Notes under the pieces: generated by a model
The model's database searches: none
What the model saw: only the letters and a program-made list of their open reading frames with translations
Told to the model about the DNA's origin: nothing
Made by a program: the position numbers and the translations under genes
From: Arion vulgaris
Taxonomy: Eukaryota > Mollusca > Gastropoda > Stylommatophora > Arionidae
Direction: 5' to 3'
DNA length: 64,000 nucleotides
Assembly (NCBI GenBank): GCA_020796225.1
Contig: CM036754.1
Location: 21,704,867-21,768,866 of the forward strand
Shown here: positions 1-12,415 of the stretch, piece after piece
Layout: every line of letters starts with the position of its first letter
Numbering within the stretch: the first letter of the stretch is position 1

Positions 1-3000
1 CGTTGCACTGAGGATGGCAGGATATGCAGAAGTTTACACAGCTTGAAACAAGCCGGATGAGTGCTATATTCAATACTCTGGTTTAATTGAAGCGTTGCAC
101 TGAGGATGGCAGGATATGCAGAAGTTTACACAGCTTGAAACAAGCCGGATGAGTGCTATATTCAATACTCTGGTTTAATTGAAGCGTTGCACTGAGGATG
201 GCAGGATATGCAGAAGTTTACACAGCTTGAAACAAGCCGGATGAGTGCTATATTCAATACTCTGGTTTAATTGAAGCGTTGCACTGAGGATGGCAGGATA
301 TGCAGAAGTTTACACAGCTTGAAACAAGCCGGATGAGTGCTATATTCAATACTCTGGTTTAATTGAAGCGTTGCACTGAGGATGGCGGGATATGCAGAAG
401 TTTACACAGCTTGAAACAAGCCGGATGAGTGCTATATTCAATACTCTGGTTTAATTGAAGCGTTGCACTGAGGATGGCAGGATATGCAGAAGTTTACACA
501 GCTTGAAACAAGCCGGATGAGTGCTATATTCAATACTCTGGTTTAATTGAAGCGTTGCACTGAGGATGGCGGATATGCAGAAGTTTACACAGCTTGAAAC
601 AAGCCGGATGAGTGCTATATTCAATACTCTGGTTTAATTGAAGCGTTGCACTGAGGATGGCAGGATATGCAGAAGTTTACACAGCTTGAAACAAGCCGGA
701 TGAGTGCTATATTCAATACTCTGGTTTAATTGAAGCGTTGCACTGAGGATGGCAGGATATGCAGAAGTTTACACAGCTTGAAACAAGCCGGATGAGTGCT
801 ATATTCAATACTCTGGTTTAATTGAAGCGTTGCACTGAGGATGGCAGGATATGCAGAAGTTTACACAGCTTGAAACAAGCCGGATGAGTGCTATATTCAA
901 TACTCTGGTTTAATTGAAGCGTTGCACTGAGGATGGCAGGATATGCAGAAGTTTACACAGCTTGAAACAAGCCGGATGAGTGCTATATTCAATACTCTGG
1001 TTTAATTGAAGCGTTGCACTGAGGATGGCAGGATATGCAGAAGTTTACACAGCTTGAAACAAGCCGGATGAGTGCTATATTCAATACTCTGGTTTAATTG
1101 AAGCGTTGCACTGAGGATGGCGGATATGCAGAAGTTTACACAGCTTGAAACAAGCCGGATGAGTGCTATATTCAATACTCTGGTTTAATTGAAGCGTTGC
1201 ACTGAGGATGGCAGGATATGCAGAAGTTTACACAGCTTGAAACAAGCCGGATGAGTGCTATATTCAATACTCTGGTTTAATTGAAGCGTTGCACTGAGGA
1301 TGGCGGGATATGCAGAAGTTTACACAGCTTGAAACAAGCTGGATGAGTGCTATATTCAATACTCTGGTTTAATTGAAGCGTTGCACTGAGGATGGCGGGA
1401 TATGCAGAAGTTTACACAGCTTGAAACAAGCTGGATGAGTGCTATATTCAATACTCTGGTTTAATTGAAGCGTTGCACTGAGGATGGCAGGATATGCAGA
1501 AGTTTACACAGCTTGAAACAAGCTGGATGAGTGCTATATTCAATACTCTGGTTTAATTGAAGCGTTGCACTGAGGATGACGGGATATGCAGAAGTTTACA
1601 CAGCTTGAAACAAGCTGGATGAGTGCTATATTCAATACTCTGGTTTAATTGAAGCGTTGCACTGAGGATGGCAGGATATGCAGAAGTTTACACAGCTTGA
1701 AACAAGCCGGATGAGTGCTATATTCAATACTCTGGTTTAATTGAAGCGTTGCACTGAGGATGGCAGGATATGCAGAAGTTTAAAAGCTTGAAACAAGCCG
1801 GATGAGTGCTATATTCAATACTCTGGTTTAATTGAAGCGTTGCACTGAGGATGGCAGGATATGCAGAAGTTTACACAGCTTGAAACAAGCCGGATGAGTG
1901 CTATATTCAATACTCTGGTTTAATTGAAGCGTTGCACTGAGGATGGCAGGATATGCAGAAGTTTACACAGCTTGAAACAAGCCGGATGAGTGCTATATTC
2001 AATACTCTGGTTTAATTGAAGCGTTGCACTGAGGATGGCAGGATATGCAGAAGTTTACACAGCTTGAAACAAGCCGGATGAGTGCTATATTCAATACTCT
2101 GGTTTAATTGAAGCGTTGCACTGAGGATGGCGGGATATGCAGAAGTTTACACAGCTTGAAACAAGCTGGATGAGTGCTATATTCAATACTCTGGTTTAAT
2201 TGAAGCGTTGCACTGAGGATGGCGGGATATGCAGAAGTTTACACAGCTTGAAACAAGCCGGATGAGTGCTATATTCAATACTCTGGTTTAATTGAAGCGT
2301 TGCACTGAGGATGGCGGATATGCAGAAGTTTACACAGCTTGAAACAAGCCGGATGAGTGCTATATTCAATACTCTGGTTTAATTGAAGCGTTGCACTGAG
2401 GATGGCAGGATATGCAGAAGTTTACACAGCTTGAAACAAGCTGGATGAGTGCTATATTCAATACTCTGGTTTAATTGAAGCGTTGCACTGAGGATGGCAG
2501 GATATGCAGAAGTTTACACAGCTTGAAACAAGCTGGATGAGTGCTATATTCAATACTCTGGTTTAATTGAAGCGTTGCACTGAGGATGGCAGGATATGCA
2601 GAAGTTTACACAGCTTGAAACAAGCTGGATGAGTGCTATATTCAATACTCTGGTTTAATTGAAGCGTTGCACTGAGGATGGCTGGATATGCAGAAGTTTA
2701 CACAGCTTGAAACAAGCTGGATGAGTGCTATATTCAATACTCTGGTTTAATTGAAGCGTTGCACTGAGGATGGCTGGATATGCAGAAGTTTACACAGCTT
2801 GAAACAAGCTGGATGAGTGCTATATTCAATACTCTGGTTTAATTGAAGCGTTGCACTGAGGATGGCGGGATATGCAGAAGTTTACACAGCTTGAAACAAG
2901 CTGGATGAGTGCTATATTCAATACTCTGGTTTAAATGAAGCGTTGCACTGAGGATGGCAGGATATGCAGAAGTTTACACAGCTTGAAACAAGCTGGATGA

Positions 3001-3210
3001 GTGCTATATTCAATACTCTGGTTTAAATGAAGCGTTGCACTGAGGATGACGGGATATGCAGAAGTTTACACAGCTTGAAACAAGCTGGATGAGTGCTATA
3101 TTCAATACTCTGGTTTAATGAGCGTTGCACTGAGGATGCGGGATATGCAGAAGTTTCACAGCTTGAAACAAGCTGGATGAGTGCAATATTATGCTTTAAT
3201 GCAATAGAAG
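1..3210. repeat. 92-bp satellite array, about 35 copies
   Basis: A head-to-tail repeat of period 92 bp starts at or before base 1 (units begin at 1, 93, 185 and so on) and runs to about 3210, where the last unit decays. Units differ at two main places: the run after GAGGATGG (CAGGATA, CGGGATA, CGGATA or CTGGATA) and AAGCCGG versus AAGCTGG. The left edge lies outside the window. Units carry in-frame stops, and the short frames at the right edge are not evidence of a gene. Confidence 0.97.
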
Positions 3211-3734
3211 TCACGAGGCTACATGCCCAGATTCGAGACAAGTCATACAAGCTAGGCTGGAGAAAGAACATGGAGTTGTGCCCTCGCAAAGAGAAATAGA
3301 GAGAGAGAGAGAGATATTTAAAAAAAAAGCGAATTCCCAAACTTCCTTCGTATTTTTGTCATCGTGTCATTTATTGGAAACTTTAATTAACAAACGTCGG
3401 TTCTGTTTCAAATGTTGAATGAGGCTATGATTATAATAATTAGAACACATTGGCATGAAAATAGATATATTACAGTTGAACACAAAGACTGGATAAGTGC
3501 AATGCTGTAAGAATATAAGAGGACATCAGTCATACTGAGAAATATATAACTAGAGATAGAACAAGAAATAATTCAGAGCAAGCAAAAGCAGAAGATTAGA
3601 AGCAATGAAGTATAAAACGCAATTTGATAACTGGTTGTCGTTGGAAACTTAATAGACAATGATTGGTATGATAGTTGGTAAAATGAGAACCATGGAGAAA
3701 ACAAGATATATAATGAACCAAGATGACTTGGAAA
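3211..3734. other. Array flank with (GA)n and A-run, then AT-rich spacer
   Basis: After the 92-bp array comes about 85 bp of non-repeated sequence, then (GA)n at 3297-3313 and an A-run at 3320-3328. A GA tract plus A-run also follows LINE tails elsewhere in the window (50851-50879, 62862-62900), so a retroelement 3' end is possible here. From 3340 to 3734 I see no gene. Confidence 0.5.
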
Positions 3735-3860
3735 GCGCTTGGAGAGGATGGACATTAAAGATAGATGATGGATAGTGTGAAAGAGGACCTATAGACGCCT
3801 AAGAAAGCGAAATGACTAAGATAAACTAGAACGGATTTGAGAGGTATGGTTCTAATGACT
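3735..3860 (+). mobile_element. LINE ORF C-terminal fragment leading into the 47-bp array
   Basis: The plus strand reads W-R-G-W-T-L-K (from 3739), then R-G-P (3782-3790), an acidic/basic stretch E-S-E-M-T-K-I-N, and finally a D.RMTW block where the 47-bp array starts. This order is that of the LINE tails at 13600-13960 and 50600-50853 (WxWIGHTLRK, then GRP, W, then DRxxW..LV.xLC). It has several stops and small deletions, so it is a dead copy. It is the only unexpanded part of the element that gave rise to the neighbouring array. The LINE clade is not assigned. Confidence 0.65.
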
Positions 3861-6800
3861 AGGATGACTTGGTATTAGTTGGTCTGAGGGCCTATGCGTT
3901 CTAAGATAGGATGACTTGGTATTAGTTGGTTGAGGGCCAGCGTTCTAAGATAGGATGACTTGGATTAGTTGGTTGAGGCCATGCGTTCTAATGATAGGAT
4001 GACTTGGTATTAGTTGGTTGAGGGCCTATGGGTTCTAATGATAGGATGACTTGGTATTAGTTGGTTGAGGGCCTATGCGTTCTAAAGATAGGATGACTTG
4101 GTATTAGTTGGTTGAGGGCCTATGCGTTCTAATGATAGGATGACTTGGTATTAGTTGGTTGAGGGCCTATGCGTTCTAATGATAGGATGACTTGGTATTA
4201 GTTGGTTGAGGGCCTATGCGTTCTAATGATAGGATGACTTGGTATTAGTTGGTTGAGGGCCTATGCGTTCTAAAGATAGGATGACTTGGTATTAGTTGGT
4301 TGAGGGCCTATGCGTTCTAATGATAGGATGACTTGGTATTAGTTGGTTGAGGGCCTATGCGTTCTAAAGATAGGATGACTTGGTATTAGTTGGTTGAGGG
4401 CCTATGCGTTCTAATGATAGGATGACTTGGTATTAGTTGGTTGAGGGCCTATGCGTTCTAAAGATAGGATGACTTGGTATTAGTTGGTTGAGGGCCTATG
4501 CGTTCTAAAGATAGGATGACTTGGTATTAGTTGGTTGAGGGCCTATGCGTTCTAAGATAGGATGACTTGGTATTAGTTGGTTGAGGGCCTATGCGTTCTA
4601 ATGATAGGATGACTTGGTATTAGTTGGTTGAGGGCCTATGCGTTCTAAAGATAGGATGACTTGGTATTAGTTGGTTGAGGGCCTATGCGTTCTAAAGATA
4701 GGATGACTTGGTATTAGTTGGTTGAGGGCCTATGCGTTCTAATGATAGGATGACTTGGTATTAGTTGGTTGAGGGCCTATGCGTTCTAAATGATAGGATG
4801 ACTTGGTATTAGTTGGTTGAGGGCCTATGCGTTCTAATGATAGGATGACTTGGTATTAGTTGGTTGAGGGCCTATGGTTCTAAAGATAGGATGACTTGGT
4901 ATTAGTTGGTTGAGGGCCTATGCGTTCTAATGATAGGATGACTTGGTATTAGTTGGTTGAGGGCCTATGGGTTCTAATGATAGGATGACTTGGTATTAGT
5001 TGGTTGAGGGCCTATGCGTTCTAATGATAGGATGACTTGGTATTAGTTGGTTGAGGGCCTATTCGTTCTAATGATAGGATGACTTGGTATTAGTTGGTTG
5101 AGGGCCTATGCGTTCTAATGATAGGATGACTTGGTATTAGTTGGTTGAGGGCCTATGCGTTCTAATGATAGGATGACTTGGTATTAGTTGGTTGAGGGCC
5201 TATGCGTTCTAAGATAGGATGACTTGGTATTAGTTGGTTGAGGGCCTATGCGTTCTAATGATAGGATGACTTGGTATTAGTTGGTTGAGGGCCTATGCGT
5301 TCTAATGATAGGATGACTTGGTATTAGTTGGTTGAGGGCCTATGGTTCTAAGATAGGATGACTTGGTATTAGTTGGTTGAGGGCCTATGCGTTCTAATGA
5401 TAGGATGACTTGGTATTAGTTGGTTGAGGGCCTATGCGTTCTAAAGATAGGATGACTTGGTATTAGTTGGTTGAGGGCCTATGCGTTCTAATGATAGGAT
5501 GACTTGGTATTAGTTGGTTGAGGGCCTATGCGTTCTAAAGATAGGATGACTTGGTATTAGTTGGTTGAGGGCCATGCGTTCTAATGATAGGATGACTTGG
5601 TATTAGTTGGTTGAGGGCCTATGCGTTCTAAAGATAGGATGACTTGGTATTAGTTGGTTGAGGGCCTATGCGTTCTAAAGATAGGATGACTTGGTATTAG
5701 TTGGTTGAGGGCCTATGCGTTCTAAAGATAGGATGACTTGGTATTAGTTGGTTGAGGGCCTATGCGTTCTAATGATAGGATGACTTGGTATTAGTTGGTT
5801 GAGGGCCTATGCGTTCTAAAGATAGGATGACTTGGTATTGTTGGTTGAGGCCTATGCGTTCTAAGATAGGATGACTTATTAGTTGGTTGAGGCCTATGCT
5901 TCTAAAGATAGGATGACTTGGTATTAGTTGGTTGAGGGCCTATGCGTTCTAAAGATAGGATGACTTGGTATTAGTTGGTTGAGGGCCTATGCGTTCTAAT
6001 GATAGGATGACTTGGTATTAGTTGGTTGAGGGCCTATGCGTTCTAAAGATAGGATGACTTGGTATTAGTTGGTTGAGGGCCTATGCGTTCTAAAGATAGG
6101 ATGACTTGGTATTAGTTGGTTGAGGGCCTATGCGTTCTAATGATAGGATGACTTGGTATTAGTTGGTTGAGGGCCTATGCGTTCTAAAGATAGGATGACT
6201 TGGTATTAGTTGGTTGAGGGCCTATGCGTTCTAAAGATAGGATGACTTGGTATTAGTTGGTTGAGGGCCTATGCGTTCTAATGATAGGATGACTTGGTAT
6301 TAGTTGGTTGAGGGCCTATGCGTTCTAAAGATAGGATGACTTGGTATTAGTTGGTTGAGGGCCTATGCGTTCTAAAGATAGGATGACTTGGTATTAGTTG
6401 GTTGAGGGCCTATGCGGTCTAAAGATAGGATGACTTGGTATTAGTTGGTTGAGGGCCTATGCGTTCTAAAGATAGGATGACTTGGTATTAGTTGGTTGAG
6501 GGCCTATGCGTTCTAAAGATAGGATGACTTGGTATTAGTTGGTTGAGGGCCTATGCGTTCTAATGATAGGATGACTTGGTATTAGTTGGTTGAGGGCCTA
6601 TGCGTTCTAAAGATAGGATGACTTGGTATTAGTTGGTTGAGGGCCTATGCGTTCTAAAGATAGGATGACTTGGTATTAGTTGGTTGAGGGCCTATGCGTT
6701 CTAAAGATAGGATGACTTGGTATTAGTTGGTTGAGGGCCTATGCGTTCTAAAGATAGGATGACTTGGTATTAGTTGGTTGAGGGCCTATGCGTTCTAAAG

Positions 6801-9800
6801 ATAGGATGACTTGGTATTAGTTGGTTGAGGGCCTATGCGTTCTAATGATAGGATGACTTGGTATTAGTTGGTTGAGGGCCTATGCGTTCTAAAGATAGGA
6901 TGACTTGGTATTAGTTGGTTGAGGGCCTATGCTTTCTAAAGATAGGATGACTTGGTATTAGTTGGTTGAGGGCCTATGCGTTCTAATGATAGGATGACTT
7001 GGTATTAGTTGGTTGAGGGCCTATGCGTTCTAATGATAGGATGACTTGGTATTAGTTGGTTGAGGGCCTATGCGTTCTAAAGATAGGATGACTTGGTATT
7101 AGTTGGTTGAGGGCCTATGCGTTCTAATGATAGGATGACTTGGTATTAGTTGGTTGAGGGCCTATGCGTTCTAATGATAGGATGACTTGGTATTAGTTGG
7201 TTGAGGGCCTATGCGTTCTAATGATAGGATGACTTGGTATTAGTTGGTTGAGGGCCTATGCGTTCTAATGATAGGATGACTTGGTATTAGTTGGTTGAGG
7301 GCCTATGCGTTCTAAATGATAGGATGACTTGGTATTAGTTGGTTGAGGGCCTATGCGTTCTAATGATAGGATGACTTGGTATTAGTTGGTTGAGGGCCTA
7401 TGCTTCTAATAATAGGATGACTTGGTATTAGTTGGTTGAGGGCCTATGCGGTCTAAAGATAGGATGACTTGGTATTAGTTGGTTGAGGGCCTCATGCGTT
7501 CTAATGATAGGATGACTTGGTATTAGTTGTTGAGGGCCTATGCGTCTAAAGATAGGATGACTTGGTATTAGTTGGTTGAGGGCCTATGCGTTCTAAGATA
7601 GGATGACTTGGTATTAGTTTGGTATAAATGAGATTGGCATATGCTCTAAAGATAGGATGACTTGGTATTAGTTGGTTGAGGGCCTATGCTTTCTAATGAT
7701 AGGATGACTTGGTATTAGTTGGTTGAGGGCCTATGCGTTCTAATGATAGGATGACTTGGTATTAGTTGGTTGAGGGCCTATGCGTTCTAAGATAGGATGA
7801 CTTGGTATTAGTTGGTTGAGGGCCTATGCGTTCTAATGATAGGATGACTTGGTATTAGTTGGTTGAGGGCCTATGCGTCTAATGATAGGATGACTTGGTA
7901 TTAGTGCTTGAGGGCCTATGCGTTCTAATGATAGGATGACTTGGTATTAGTTGGTTGAGGGCCTATGCGTTCTAAAGATAGGATGACTTGGTATTAGTTG
8001 GTTGAGGGCCTATGCGTTCTAAAGATAGGATGACTTGGTATTAGTTGGTTGAGGGCCTATGCGTTCTAATGATAGGATGACTTGGTATTAGTTGGTTGAG
8101 GGCCTATGCGTTCTAAAGATAGGATGACTTGGTATTAGTTGGTTGAGGGCCTATGTGTTCTAATGATAGGATGACTTGGTATTAGTTGGTTGAGGGCCTA
8201 TGGGTTCTAATGATAGGATGACTTGGTATTAGTTGGTTGAGGGCCTATGTGTTCTAATGATAGGATGACTTGGTATTAGTTGGTTGAGGGCCTATGCGTT
8301 CTAATGATAGGATGACTTGGTATTAGTTGGTTGAGGGCCTATGCGTTCTAAAGATAGGATGACTTGGTATTAGTTGGTTGAGGGCCTATGCGTTCTAAAG
8401 ATAGGATGACTTGGTATTAGTTGGTTGAGGGCCTATGCGTTCTAAAGATAGGATGACTTGGTATTAGTTGGTTGAGGGCCTATGCGTTCTAAAGATAGGA
8501 TGACTTGGTATTAGTTGGTTGAGGGCCTATGCGTTCTAAAGATAGGATGACTTGGTATTAGTTGGTTGAGGGCCTATGCGTTCTAATGATAGGATGACTT
8601 GGTATTAGTTGGTTGAGGGCCTATGCGTTCTAATGATAGGATGACTTGGTATTAGTTGGTTGAGGGCCTATGCGTTCTAAAGATAGGATGACTTGGTATT
8701 AGTTGGTTGAGGGCCTATGCGTTCTAAAGATAGGATGACTTGGTATTAGTTGGTTGAGGGCCTATGCGTTCTAATGATAGGATGACTTGGTATTAGTTGG
8801 TTGAGGGCCTATGCGTTCTAAGATAGGATGACTTGTATTAGTTGGTGCTGAAGAGGCTATGGTAGGCATCTTCTAATGATAGGATGACTTGGTATTAGTT
8901 GGTTGAGGGCCTATGCGTTCTAATGATAGGATGACTTGGTATTAGTTGGTTGAGGGCCTATGCGTTCTAATGATAGGATGACTTGGTATTAGTTGGTTGA
9001 GGGCCTATGCGTTCTAATGATAGGATGACTTGGTATTAGTTGGTTGAGGGCCTATGCGTTCTAAGATAGGATGACTTGGTATTAGTTGGTTGAGGGCCTA
9101 TGCGTTCTAATGATAGGATGACTTGGTATTAGTTGGTTGAGGGCCTATGCGTTCTAAAGATAGGATGACTTGGTATTAGTTGGTTGAGGGCCTATGCGTT
9201 CTAAAGATAGGATGACTTGGTATTAGTTGGTTGAGGGCCTATGCGTTCTAAAGATAGGATGACTTGGTATTAGTTGGTTGAGGGCCTATGCGTTCTAATG
9301 ATAGGATGACTTGGTATTAGTTGGTTGAGGGCCTATGCGTTCTAAAGATAGGATGACTTGGTATTAGTTGGTTGAGGGCCTATGCGTTCTAAAGATAGGA
9401 TGACTTGGTATTAGTTGGTTGAGGGCCTATGCGTTCTAAGATAGGATGACTTGGTATTAGTTGGTTGAGGGCCTATGCGTTCTAAAGATAGGATGACTTG
9501 GTATTAGTTGGTTGAGGGCCTATGCGTTCTAAAGATAGGATGACTTGGTATTAGTTGGTTGAGGGCCTATGCGTTCTAAAGATAGGATGACTTGGTATTA
9601 GTTGGTTGAGGGCCTATGCGTTCTAAAGATAGGATGACTTGGTATTAGTTGGTTGAGGGCCTATGCGTTCTAATGATAGGATGACTTGGTATTAGTTGGT
9701 TGAGGGCCTATGCGTTCTAAAGATAGGATGACTTGGTATTAGTTGGTTGAGGGCCTATGCGTTCTAATGATAGGATGACTTGGTATTAGTTGGTTGAGGG

Positions 9801-10656
9801 CCTATGCGTTCTAAGATAGGATGACTTGGTATTAGTTGGTTGAGGGCCTATGCTCTAATGATAGGATGACTTGGTATTAGTTGGTTGAGGGCCTATGCGT
9901 TCTAAAGATAGGATGACTTGGTATTAGTTGGTTGAGGGCCATGCGTTCTAAAGATAGGATGACTTGGTATTAGTTGGTTGAGGGCCTATGCGTTCTAATG
10001 ATAGGATGACTTGGTATTAGTTGGTTGAGGGCCTATGCGTTCTAAAGATAGGATGACTTGGTATTAGTTGGTTGAGGCCTATGCGTTCTAAGATAGGATG
10101 ACTTGGTATTAGTTGGTTGAGGGCCTATGCGTTCTAAAGATAGGATGACTTGGTATTAGTTGGTTGAGGGCCTATGCGTTCTAATGATAGGATGACTTGG
10201 TATTAGTTGGTTGAGGGCCTATGCGTTCTAAAGATAGGATGACTTGGTATTAGTTGGTTGAGGGCCTATGCGTTCTAAAGATAGGATGACTTGGTATTAG
10301 TTGGTTGAGGGCCTATGCGTTCTAAAGATAGGATGACTTGGTATTAGTTGGTTGAGGGCCTATGCGTTCTAAAGATAGGATGACTTGGTATTAGTTGGTT
10401 GAGGGCCTATGCGTTCTAAAGATAGGATGACTTGGTATTAGTTGGTTGAGGGCCTATGCGTTCTAAAGATAGGATGACTTGGTATTAGTTGGTTGAGGGC
10501 CTATGCGTTCTAAAGATAGGATGACTTGGTATTAGTTGGTTGAGGGCCTATGCGTTCTAATGATAGGATGACTTGGTATTAGTTGGTTGAGGGCCTATGC
10601 GTTCTAAAGATAGGATGACTTGGTATTAGTTGGTTGAGGGCCTATGCGTTCTAATG
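3861..10656 (+). repeat. 47-bp satellite array, about 145 copies, LINE-derived
   Basis: The unit starts GATAGGATGACTTGG and ends TGCGTTCTAAT or TGCGTTCTAAA, period 47 (for example starts at 4087 and 4134). It spans about 6.8 kb. The commonest variant site is T or A just before GAT; some units lack 1-2 bases, and units near 7613-7650 and 8835-8876 are scrambled. Read in frame, one unit gives D-R-M-T-W-Y-stop-L-V-E-G-L-C-V-L. This matches the last residues of the LINE tails at 13802 (DRMAWEALVADLCL) and 50800 (DRKIWHELVEDLCL). About 34 of 42 bases match the latter. The period is not a multiple of 3, so the array itself cannot code. Confidence 0.97.
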
Positions 10657-10840
10657 GGGTAAAAAAAAACCACGAGAGTTAGTGAGTGAGTGAGAGATAG
10701 ATAGATATAGAGAGAAAGAGAAAGAGAGAGAAAGAGAGACAGATACATATAGAGAGAAAGAGAAGATAGATAGATATATATAGAGAGAGAAGAGAGAGAG
10801 AAGAAGAGAAAAGAGAAAGAGAGAGATTGTGAACCTCAAT
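10657..10840. repeat. LINE stop, A-run and GA/GATA-rich tract
   Basis: The last array unit runs on through V-L-M-G to TAA at 10660-10662, then A9. The stop falls exactly as many codons after LC as in the LINE tail ending at 50851-50853. From 10677 to 10830 the plus strand is almost pure purine (GAGT, GATA, GA and GAAA runs). The 62-residue serine/leucine frame on the other strand is a by-product of this tract. Confidence 0.8.
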
Positions 10841-11118
10841 CATTAACAACTAGATACGTTCTAAAACTTCTTTACAATAAATATTTTAAAACGTTTCAAG
10901 CTTGTTGAACTATTAGCAGTGAGATCTAATAACAACAACTATTCACTATTTAAATATATATTGTCAAATGAGTAATGTCGTATTTAACATCAGACTGATC
11001 ATTCAAAGATCATCTACTTATTCAGAACTTGCAGAAACAGAACAAGTTAAGTAGAAAAACCTACAGGCAAGTAGTCAAACAAACAAACAAACTAACACTA
11101 CAGCGCTATATGAGGTTT
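10841..11118. other. AT-rich spacer, nothing recognised
   Basis: No coding frame, splice pair or repeat family is recognised here, apart from a small AAAC run near 11080. Confidence 0.5.
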
Positions 11119-11325
11119 ATCCTCTGTGTGATTTGTATGTGATCTGAGCCTAACAGCGAGTGTACGTTGTCCCAGTTATGCGCCTACAAGTAGGCCAGCA
11201 CATCTGATTTCTGCGATGTTATTTATTTACTAGGGTAGCTTCTTTAGGTTCTACATCAGTCGCCTCTTACGACATGCCTTGTAGGTCGCAGTGGTACTAT
11301 TTTTGCGGACCCCGGAACCACACCG
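11119..11325 (-). mobile_element. SINE B copy (minus)
   Basis: SINE B is a family seen about ten times in this window. Its core is GGCATGTCGTAAGAGGCGAC, followed by TAGGGAAGCTACCCTAGTAAATAAA, a GTAGGCGCATAACTGGCAC block, CTCAGATCACATACAAATCA, and an end TGGTCGATATGGAGCGTTCG with a (GAA)n tail. This copy is inverted: the core complement is at about 11258-11285 and the end at about 11121. The head near 11310 is rich in CCGG. Confidence 0.85.
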
Positions 11326-11814
11326 GACAATAAGATGTCAATAGCGACAACAGAATGTCGGTTAGAGCTGAATCTGCATTGTACTTGTTTCTCTTCATCT
11401 CTTACATCCAAATTATAGAAGTGACGTTAGAGCGATGTGACACATCAAATGGATTTTTAAAAAACGCTGACAATATTGTGTCGATTACAATGTTTATTGT
11501 TTTCTTCTCCCCCCCCTGTGATGTGTCTAGTGGCAGTGACATGTTTTCCTGCTATTATTCACATGTCCTTGTTGAAATGTTAATGAGAGTAGTGCTGATT
11601 AAAAATAAATCATAGAATTGTCATTAAAAAGTAGATGAAATAGCTCAACTCATTTTTCATTACTTTGCCATCTCTTCTTTTCTAGCTATATTCTCATTGA
11701 CCATGTTTTTTGTAACACACAACTGGCCGTAATAAACAAACAATATATATACAATAAATAAGACTGCACGTAGTATTTTCAGACCTTATGGTATGAAGTT
11801 ACTCACTTCACATT
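11326..11814. other. Spacer with a short unassigned ORF
   Basis: An 86-codon frame (11355-11615, plus) has no recognisable motif and no splice context. I see no other feature. Confidence 0.4.
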
Positions 11815-11935
11815 TCTAGGGCCTAGTGTCAGTAGGTAGGATGGGCAATCTCTTTCCTCGTGTGGAATTGAACCCACGACCATCTTGTGACCGAGTCGAT
11901 AGGCAAACGCTTATGCATTACTACTAATCCGTCCC
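11815..11935 (-). mobile_element. tRNA-like SINE relic (family G)
   Basis: The minus strand shows a tRNA-type B box, GGTTCAATTCC (complement at about 11868), and an anticodon-arm-like GCGTTTGCCTATCGACTCGG upstream. It resembles the tRNA-derived heads of other SINEs here but lacks a complete cloverleaf, so I do not call a tRNA gene. Confidence 0.55.
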
Positions 11936-12222
11936 ATATATATCGTTATAATGTGATGATTAGCTGTTTGATTTCTTAATTATTTGTGTGGATATTAATA
12001 TATATGTTATATATTTCTGTACATTCATATTCCAGTATTAATGTATGTTCATGTTGTACTGAACAACTAAAGACGGAATAGAATGGCAGCCTATGTACTC
12101 TGTGAGCCCACATAAGAGCACGGTCTCGTTCAGGTAGTTCACGGTAGTTGCGGCGAAGCAATTACACAACAACCCCGGAGACGATTCTTTTTCCAACTAA
12201 ATAATTCTTGCACATTTTTCAG

Positions 12223-12330
12223 TTGAACAACCTGCAGAATCGACGATACCGTGAACTGATACCACCAGTTGGTGCACAACTCCAGAAGACTGCCACTGAG
12301 TTAGGACAGACATTCAATGTGTTCTTCAAC
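12223..12330 (+). CDS. Candidate internal exon, unrecognised protein
   Basis: A pyrimidine-leaning acceptor (TTCTTGCACATTTTTCAG, ending at 12222) precedes an open 36-codon stretch that closes exactly on a codon boundary at a possible donor, GTAAAAG (12331). Without the donor the frame runs eight more codons to TAG at 12355. The peptide looks protein-like: L-N-N-L-Q-N-R-R-Y-R-E-L-I-P-P-V-G-A-Q-L, then a TELGQTFNVFF segment. I do not recognise the family. It could be a host exon or part of a decayed transposon. Confidence 0.35.
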
Positions 12331-12415
12331 GTAAAAGAAACGACCATGATTGAATAGTGTTAATTAAAGTGAATTAATAAGGTCAAGCATTGAAACTGTT
12401 CAATGATTTGTCGGA

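Noticed and set aside
1..10656. CRISPR array
   Set aside because: The repeats are contiguous tandem units without unique spacers, in animal DNA.
10651..10839. 62-codon serine/leucine-rich minus frame
   Set aside because: It is produced by the GA/GATA tract after the 47-bp array.
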